Positions 14,291-18,552 of a DNA stretch of 18,552 nt are shown one piece after another; position 1 is the stretch's first letter; every line of letters starts with the position of its first letter. Origin of the DNA: Pseudomonadota bacterium (lineage in GTDB: Bacteria; Pseudomonadota; Alphaproteobacteria; Caulobacterales; Caulobacteraceae); the NCBI GenBank assembly GCA_023412655.1, contig JAEYNH010000235.1:1-18552 (forward strand), written 5' to 3'. A program made the position numbers and the translations under genes. The notes under the pieces are model-generated. The model was given only the letters and a program-made list of their open reading frames with translations, was not told the DNA's origin and made no database searches.

Positions 14291-15024
14291 GGAAGCGCGC
14301 GGACGTCCTGCTGGTCGAGCGCGGCCTTTTCGAGAGCCGCGCCAAGGCTCGCGCGGCGATCGAGGCCGGCGGCGTGACCGCCGACGGGCAGCCGGTAGGG
14401 AAGGCTTCGGACATGGTGGACGAGGCCGCCAAGGTCGAGGCGAGGGCGGCCCACCCCTGGGTAGGGCGAGGCGCCCTGAAACTGGAGCATGCGCTGAACC
14501 TTTGGCCGATATCGGTTGCGGGGCGCATCGTGCTGGACGTGGGCGCTTCGACGGGCGGCTTCACGGAGGTCTGCCTGAGCCGGGATGCCGCCAGGGTCTA
14601 CGCGGTCGATGTGGGGCGCGGTCAGTTGCACGCCAGGCTGCGCGATGATCCCCGCGTGGTGAACCTCGAGGCGACTGACGCGCGGGATCTCACGCGGGCA
14701 CAGATGCCGGCTGGGCCTGACCTGATCGTCACGGATGTCAGCTTCATCGGCCTTGCGAAGGCGTTGCCCGCGGCCCTGGCGCTTGCCGGAGAGGGCGCGG
14801 AACTGGTGGCGCTGGTGAAGCCGCAGTTCGAGGTCGGTCCGGAGCGGGTCGGCAAGGGCGGTATCGTCAGTGATCCTCAGGCCCGTGCGGATGCTTTGGA
14901 GGGGGTAAAAGCCTTCCTGGAGGGGACCGGCTGGCCGGTGCAGGCAAGCGCCGACAGCCCTGTGGTCGGCGGCGACGGCAACCGCGAGTTCCTGCTTTGG
15001 GCAAAAAAGAGCCGCCCACGCTGA
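14287..15024 (+). CDS. tlyA: TlyA family rRNA 2'-O-methyltransferase, probable CTG start
   Basis: A 245-aa protein with an S4 RNA-binding domain (about 2-60: RKRADVLLVERGLFESRAKA) and an FtsJ-like methyltransferase domain. SAM-binding VLDVGASTGGFTEV is clear. The catalytic Lys-Asp-Lys-Glu set is visible in GRGALKLEHAL, TDVSFIGL, LVKPQFEVG and NREFLLWAKK. TlyA methylates ribose on rRNA (C1920 of 23S, and C1409 of 16S in some species). The frame has no ATG, GTG or TTG near the true N-terminus. CTG at 14287 overlaps the previous stop (CTGA), has GAGG (14276-14279) seven bases upstream, and gives the expected MRKRADVLL start. A GTG at 14374 would cut away half the S4 domain. The 3' end contains a terminator for the opposite strand. 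Confidence 0.85.
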   Translation: MRKRADVLLVERGLFESRAKARAAIEAGGVTADGQPVGKASDMVDEAAKVEARAAHPWVGRGALKLEHALNLWPISVAGRIVLDVGASTGGFTEVCLSRDAARVYAVDVGRGQLHARLRDDPRVVNLEATDARDLTRAQMPAGPDLIVTDVSFIGLAKALPAALALAGEGAELVALVKPQFEVGPERVGKGGIVSDPQARADALEGVKAFLEGTGWPVQASADSPVVGGDGNREFLLWAKKSRPR

Positions 15025-15034
15025 GGCGGGCGGC
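15003..15034 (-). terminator. Intrinsic terminator of the glycine-zipper gene, inside tlyA 3' end
   Basis: On the minus strand a perfect 7-bp stem (GCCGCCC/GGGCGGC, 15011-15017 with 15028-15034, 10-base loop) is followed by TCTTTTTTGC (15010-15001). This is a classic hairpin plus T-tract about 30 bases after the stop codon at 15065. The same bases encode the last residues of TlyA (AKKSRPR), the A-tract forming its Lys codons. Confidence 0.8.
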
Positions 15035-15064
15035 CAGTCAGACAGATGCTAGGGTCGTGAAGCT

Positions 15065-15661
15065 CTAGTCGACGACGGCGTAGCGGCCGGAGCTGTCCCG
15101 GCAGACGCGGACGAAGCGCGTCTGTGTGCGGCCGTCGGGCATGTAGATCGGGCTTTCGGCCAGCGTGCAGCCGTCAGCGTCCGGCGCATTTTCGGAAAGC
15201 CGGAAGCGTTCGCCACGGCGGCCATAGGCGTAGTCGTCCTGGCGCGCGGCATAGTCGTCGCGGTCGTAATCGGCGCCGCGCGGACCATAGTAGCTGGACT
15301 CCACCGGCGGCGGGGGAGGCGGGGGCGGCGGCGCAACGTATTCGCCGGAGGTGCATGCGGCGCTGGAGTTGCCGACGCCAGCGCCCACCGCCGCGCCGAG
15401 TGCGCCGCCCAGCAGCGAGCCTTCGGTCCGCGCGTTACGGGCTGCGGCGTTGGAGCCGATCACGGCTCCGATCGTGCCGCCGATAAGCGCCCCGACTGTG
15501 CCTCGCGTGGTCTTTTCGCGCTTGCATGGGTCGTAGGCATAGCCGCTCGGAGCCATACCGTCGTAGCCGTAGGGCTGCGCCTGCGCCGCTGCCGTGCCGA
15601 GGGCCATGAGGCCGGCTATGGCGACAAGGCTGGCTTTCGCGATGGTGACACGCTTGGACAT
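15065..15661 (-). CDS. Exported glycine-zipper 2TM domain protein
   Basis: A 198-aa precursor. The signal peptide is residues 1-28 (MSKRVTIAKASLVAIAGLMAL, ending AAAQA). An alternating Gly/Ala glycine-zipper hairpin (about 55-95) follows: RGTVGALIGGTIGAVIGS and GSLLGGALGAAVGAGVG. Next come a nine-Pro run, a Tyr/Asp/Arg-rich linker (YDRDDYAARQDDYAYGRRG) and a C-terminal domain with two Cys (DGCTLAESPIYMPDGRTQ, VRVCRDSSGRYAVVD). Cys pairs could form disulfides in the periplasm. Related proteins are outer-membrane or envelope-stress antigens of unknown function. GAGAGGGG (15669-15676, minus strand) seven bases before this ATG makes it a firm start; an upstream in-frame ATG at 15715 is less likely. 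It has its own terminator and is divergent from the RNA methyltransferase gene. Confidence 0.85.
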   Translation of the reverse strand: MSKRVTIAKASLVAIAGLMALGTAAAQAQPYGYDGMAPSGYAYDPCKREKTTRGTVGALIGGTIGAVIGSNAAARNARTEGSLLGGALGAAVGAGVGNSSAACTSGEYVAPPPPPPPPPVESSYYGPRGADYDRDDYAARQDDYAYGRRGERFRLSENAPDADGCTLAESPIYMPDGRTQTRFVRVCRDSSGRYAVVD

Positions 15662-15750
15662 TCCGGAACCCCTCTCGAATCGTGCGCAGGCCTTGAGGGC
15701 CATGTCGGAAGCCAAGCTGCGCCACGCAAGCTGAACGGACGTTGAGAATG

Positions 15751-15770
15751 TCGTTCATCTTCGTTCATCT
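15751..15770. repeat. Perfect tandem 10-bp repeat in a divergent promoter region
   Basis: TCGTTCATCT occurs twice in a row (15751-15760, 15761-15770). On the minus strand it reads AGATGAACGA twice. Ten-base direct repeats place both copies on one face of the helix, as in binding sites of OmpR/PhoB-type regulators. It lies about 90 bases upstream of the glycine-zipper start and 34 bases upstream of the divergent methyltransferase gene. The regulatory role is inferred. Confidence 0.6.
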
Positions 15771-15803
15771 TGGCTTAAGCGTGGCGGAGGCCTACGCAGG
15801 CGC

Positions 15804-17084
15804 ATGAAGTCGCGTCCCCGCCGTCCGAACCCGAAGCCGCCGCCCGGCCCGCCGGTCGAACTCCATATCGAGGCCATGGGCGGCGAGGGCGATGGCCTGG
15901 CCGCAGGGCCGGTCTTCGTGCCTTTCACCCTGCCTGGAGAGCGCGTGCGCGCCCAGGGCAGCGGCGAGCGGCGCGAACTGGTCGAGGTCCTGAGGCCCAG
16001 CCCGGACCGGGTGGAGCCGCCCTGTCCCCACTTCTCCGTCTGCGGCGGATGCGCGCTGCAGCATTGGGATCATCAGCCATACCTGGCGTGGAAGGTGGCC
16101 CGTCTTGCCGGCACCCTGACCCGCCAGCACCTGGAAGCCGACATCCTTCCAGCCTACGCCACCGAGCCCGGTACACGCCGGCGGGTGACGTTGCACGCCC
16201 GCCGCGGCAGCCGGGAGATGGCCCGCCTGGGCTACAAGGCTCGCAAGTCCTGGGACCTGGTGGACATCGAAGTCTGTCCGATCTCCGACCCCGCGATCCA
16301 GGCGGCGATCCCGGCCTTGAAGCGGCTGGCGGCGCCGCTGTTCGAGCACCCTAAGTCGGCTCCGTCCCTGCACGTGACCCTTAGCGACACGGGCCTGGAC
16401 ATCGACATCACCGGCGTCGAGGCCAAGAGCGGAGGGCTTTCGGCGGACGCGAGGATGCAGGTGGCTGAGCGGGCGGGCGAAGCCGACTTCGCCCGGGTGA
16501 CACTGGCCGGCGAGGTCGCCTACCAGGCCCGCAGCGCCCTGGTCCGCCTTGGCCCCGCCACGATCGCCCTGCCGCCTGCCGCCTTCCTGCAGGCCACCAG
16601 AGGCGCGGAAGCGGCGATGGTGGCCTTCGTCGCCGCGGCCGCCGAAGGGGCGGGGCGGATCGCCGACCTCTACTGCGGCGTAGGTACCTTCACCTTCCGG
16701 CTGGCCGAGATCGCGCCGGTGCATGCCGTGGATTTTGCGCCGCAGGCCATCCGCGCTCTCAGCGCCGCCTTGGCGGGAGCGCCGGGCCTCAAGGCCGTGA
16801 ATGCAGAGGCTCGTGACCTCGTCCGTAGACCGGTGCTGGCTGAGGAGTTGAAGAAGACGGATGTGGCTGTCTTCGACCCCCCGCGGGCCGGGGCGGCGGA
16901 GCAGACGGCGGAGCTCGCCCGCTCGAAGGTGGCGCGCGTCATCGGCGTCTCCTGCAACCCGGCGACATTCGCCAGGGACGCCCGAGCGCTCGTCGACGCC
17001 GGCTTCCGGCTGGAGCGCGTCCTCCCCGTGGATCAGTTCCTCTGGTCCCCCCACGTAGAATTGGTGGGGGTGTTCCAGCGCTGA
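15804..17084 (+). CDS. TrmA/RlmC/RlmD-type RNA 5-methyluridine methyltransferase
   Basis: A 426-aa enzyme that methylates C5 of a uridine in RNA, probably 23S rRNA. The N-terminal TRAM-like domain (about 17-65, PVELHIEAMGGEGDGLA) is followed by the four iron-sulfur cluster ligands Cys74, Cys80, Cys83 and Cys158 (in CPHFSVCGGC and EVCPISD). The SAM motif is ADLYCGVGTFTFR. The catalytic region has FDPPRAG, the nucleophile Cys384 (in VSCNPATFARD) and the general base Glu419 (in HVELVGVF). The exact target (U747, U1939 or another) cannot be decided by eye. No good ribosome site is seen before the ATG. The flavin oxidoreductase gene follows after 20 bases and may be co-transcribed. Confidence 0.92.
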   Translation: MKSRPRRPNPKPPPGPPVELHIEAMGGEGDGLAAGPVFVPFTLPGERVRAQGSGERRELVEVLRPSPDRVEPPCPHFSVCGGCALQHWDHQPYLAWKVARLAGTLTRQHLEADILPAYATEPGTRRRVTLHARRGSREMARLGYKARKSWDLVDIEVCPISDPAIQAAIPALKRLAAPLFEHPKSAPSLHVTLSDTGLDIDITGVEAKSGGLSADARMQVAERAGEADFARVTLAGEVAYQARSALVRLGPATIALPPAAFLQATRGAEAAMVAFVAAAAEGAGRIADLYCGVGTFTFRLAEIAPVHAVDFAPQAIRALSAALAGAPGLKAVNAEARDLVRRPVLAEELKKTDVAVFDPPRAGAAEQTAELARSKVARVIGVSCNPATFARDARALVDAGFRLERVLPVDQFLWSPHVELVGVFQR

Positions 17085-17104
17085 GGCGGACCCATATTGA
17101 CCAG

Positions 17105-18109
17105 ATGGTTGCCCTTTCGGTTCTAGACCTCTCGCCCATCCTCGAAGGCTCGGACGCGGCCCAGTCTTTCCGCAACAGCCTCGATCTTGCCCGTCACGCC
17201 GAGCGGCTCGGCTACAGGCGCTTCTGGCTGGCCGAGCACCACAACATGCCGGGGGTCGCTTCCGCGGCGACGGCGGTGGTCATCGGCCATGTGGCGGCAG
17301 GCACGAGCACGATACGCGTCGGCGCCGGCGGCATCATGCTGCCGAACCACGCGCCTTTGGTTATCGCCGAGCAATTCGGCACCCTGGCCAGTCTGTTTCC
17401 GGGCCGGATCGACCTTGGGGTGGGCCGCGCGCCGGGCACGGATCAGCTGACCGCCCGCGCCCTTCGCCGGACCTTGGTGGGCGACGTCGACCGGTTCCCA
17501 CAGGACGTGGTCGAGCTGATGGCCTATTTTCAGCCCGCCCAGCCCAACCAGGCGCTGCGCGCTGTCCCCGGCGCCGGGCTCGACGTGCCGATCTGGATGC
17601 TGGGTTCCAGCACCTTCGGCGCCGAACTGGCTGCCGTCCTCGGCCTGCCGTACGCCTTCGCGTCGCACTTCGCGCCCGCGCAGCTCGAACAGGCCATCCA
17701 CGTCTATCGATCGAAGTTCCGTCCGTCGGAGCAATTGGAGCGTCCGTACCTGATGCTCGGCCTCAACGTTGTGGCGGCCGAAACCGACGGCGAAGCCAGG
17801 CGCCTGTTCACCTCGCTGCAGCAGGCGTTCCTCAACCTGCGGACGGGCCGCCCGACTCCGCTGCCGCCTCCGGTGGACGACATGGACCAGCGTCTCGCCG
17901 CCGCCGGCATTTCGCCGGACGAGCAGGGCGCCCTGGCTAAGGCGGTGGTTGGCAGCCCCGAAACCGTCCGTGCAGGACTGCGCGCCTTCGTGGAGACTTA
18001 CCGGCCGGACGAGGTGATCATCACGGCCCAGATCTACGATCACGCGGCCAGAGTCCGCTCGTTCGAGATCGCCGCGGACGCAGGCCGCGAACTGGCCGCG
18101 GCGGCCTAG
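17105..18109 (+). CDS. LLM class flavin-dependent oxidoreductase (luciferase-like)
   Basis: A 334-aa TIM-barrel protein of the bacterial luciferase-like monooxygenase family, which uses reduced flavin to oxidise organic substrates. Family features include the N-terminal LSVLDLSPI, HAERLGYRRFWLAEHHNM (about 31-48), IRVGAGGIMLPNHAPLVIAEQ (70-91), LFPGRIDLGVGRAPGTD and DVPIWMLGSSTFGAELAA. This subgroup (YhbW-like) has no settled physiological substrate. The start fits the family N-terminus, but no ribosome site lies at normal distance; GAGG at 17083-17086 is 18 bases away. It follows the RNA methyltransferase gene by 20 bases. Its stop overlaps that of the convergent radical SAM gene within a shared CTAG. 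Confidence 0.93.
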   Translation: MVALSVLDLSPILEGSDAAQSFRNSLDLARHAERLGYRRFWLAEHHNMPGVASAATAVVIGHVAAGTSTIRVGAGGIMLPNHAPLVIAEQFGTLASLFPGRIDLGVGRAPGTDQLTARALRRTLVGDVDRFPQDVVELMAYFQPAQPNQALRAVPGAGLDVPIWMLGSSTFGAELAAVLGLPYAFASHFAPAQLEQAIHVYRSKFRPSEQLERPYLMLGLNVVAAETDGEARRLFTSLQQAFLNLRTGRPTPLPPPVDDMDQRLAAAGISPDEQGALAKAVVGSPETVRAGLRAFVETYRPDEVIITAQIYDHAARVRSFEIAADAGRELAAAA

Positions 18110-18552
18110 GCGCGGAACAGGTCGATCTGGTCTCCGGGCTTAGGCGGCACACGGAACTGGCTCATATCCAGCGAACCCCAGCGCCCCTCGAGGCCGTAGC
18201 GTTTCCGGGCCGCTGCAAAACGGTCGGCCATCAGCTCGGCGATGGGGCCTTGTCCCTTCATCCGGCTGCCCCACTGGGCGTCATAGTCCTTGCCGCCGCG
18301 CATCTGCCGAACGAGCGACATGACCCGCCTGGCGCGATCGGGATGGTCGCTCTCCAGCCACTCGCGGAAGAGGTCCTTGATCTCCAGTGGTAACCGCAAG
18401 GCCACATAGGACGCACCGCTCGCGCCTGCCGCGGCGGCGCGCTCCAGGACGGCCTCCATCTCGTGATCGTTCAGACCGGGAATGCAGGGTGCGAACAGCA
18501 CGGTGACGGGCACGCCGCCGGCGGACAGCTGCTTCACCGCGTCCAGCCGCTT
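18106..18552 (-). CDS. Radical SAM protein, PA0069-like (5' end beyond window)
   Basis: The C-terminal 148 residues of a protein reading in from the right edge. KRLDAVKQLSAGGVPVTVLFAPCIPGLNDHEME and the following helices match the C-terminal half of the radical SAM barrel of the PA0069 family, related to COG1533 (SplB-like). The conserved YVALRLPLEIKDLFREWL and KDYDAQWGSRMKGQGPIAEL segments fit. The CxxxCxxC cluster motif should lie upstream, outside the window. A GTG at 18537 is internal and not the start. The function of the family is unknown. The stop overlaps the stop of the flavin oxidoreductase gene on the other strand. Confidence 0.85.
   Translation of the reverse strand, partial: KRLDAVKQLSAGGVPVTVLFAPCIPGLNDHEMEAVLERAAAAGASGASYVALRLPLEIKDLFREWLESDHPDRARRVMSLVRQMRGGKDYDAQWGSRMKGQGPIAELMADRFAAARKRYGLEGRWGSLDMSQFRVPPKPGDQIDLFRA

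Noticed and set aside
14374..15024. GTG 14374 as the start of tlyA
   Set aside because: It would remove about half of the S4 RNA-binding domain, whose sequence continues upstream to 14290.
15770..15780. TTAA as a CtrA site (also near 5054 and 7350)
   Set aside because: CtrA sites need TTAA-N7-TTAA; only single half-sites are present.
1..18552. CRISPR array, insertion sequence, prophage, toxin-antitoxin or defence cluster
   Set aside because: No regularly spaced repeats, transposase or integrase motifs, or paired small toxin/antitoxin genes were seen. The genes are ordinary chromosomal families.

Overview
The window is high-GC, densely coding alphaproteobacterial chromosome, most likely from the Caulobacteraceae (a Phenylobacterium or Caulobacter relative). 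The strongest marker is a clear PopZ polar-organising protein between a TolC-type outer-membrane channel and valyl-tRNA synthetase. Caulobacter-style promoter elements (TTGNCG / GCTANAWC-like) and palindromic repeats of a kind common in alphaproteobacterial intergenic regions support this. The assignment is inferred from recognised families, not from a database search.

Layout. (1) 1-2400: the 3' end of an M14 zinc carboxypeptidase, a palindromic repeat, then an unrecognised 97-aa protein divergent from a DriD-like WYL-domain regulator, followed by a 48-aa Arg-rich small ORF with a strong ribosome binding site. (2) 2400-5000: an exported prolyl oligopeptidase translationally coupled to a Nudix hydrolase. 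(3) 5000-6450: a two-gene HupE/UreJ plus transmembrane-anchor operon, with a predicted promoter whose start region carries an inverted repeat. (4) 6489-6562: tRNA-Cys(GCA) on the minus strand. (5) 6655-12435: a PCMT-fold protein with a degenerate SAM site, TolC, PopZ and ValS, an order I recall as conserved in alphaproteobacteria. (6) 12530-15024: an acyl-CoA synthetase/ligase overlapping a TlyA rRNA methyltransferase that appears to start at CTG. (7) 15003-18552: a minus-strand glycine-zipper surface protein with an intrinsic terminator inside the tlyA 3' end, a divergent TrmA/RlmD-type RNA m5U methyltransferase, a luciferase-like flavin oxidoreductase, and the C-terminal part of a minus-strand radical SAM protein whose stop codon overlaps that of the oxidoreductase.

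Most of this is core or near-core chromosome. I see no insertion sequence, prophage, CRISPR array, toxin-antitoxin pair or defence island, and no clear novel multi-gene system. The items most worth a second look are the small ORF behind the WYL regulator, the degenerate PCMT beside tolC, the CTG-initiated tlyA, the terminator embedded in a coding region, and the inverted or tandem repeats in the hupE, popZ and glycine-zipper promoter regions. No stretch longer than 300 bases lacks a gene.
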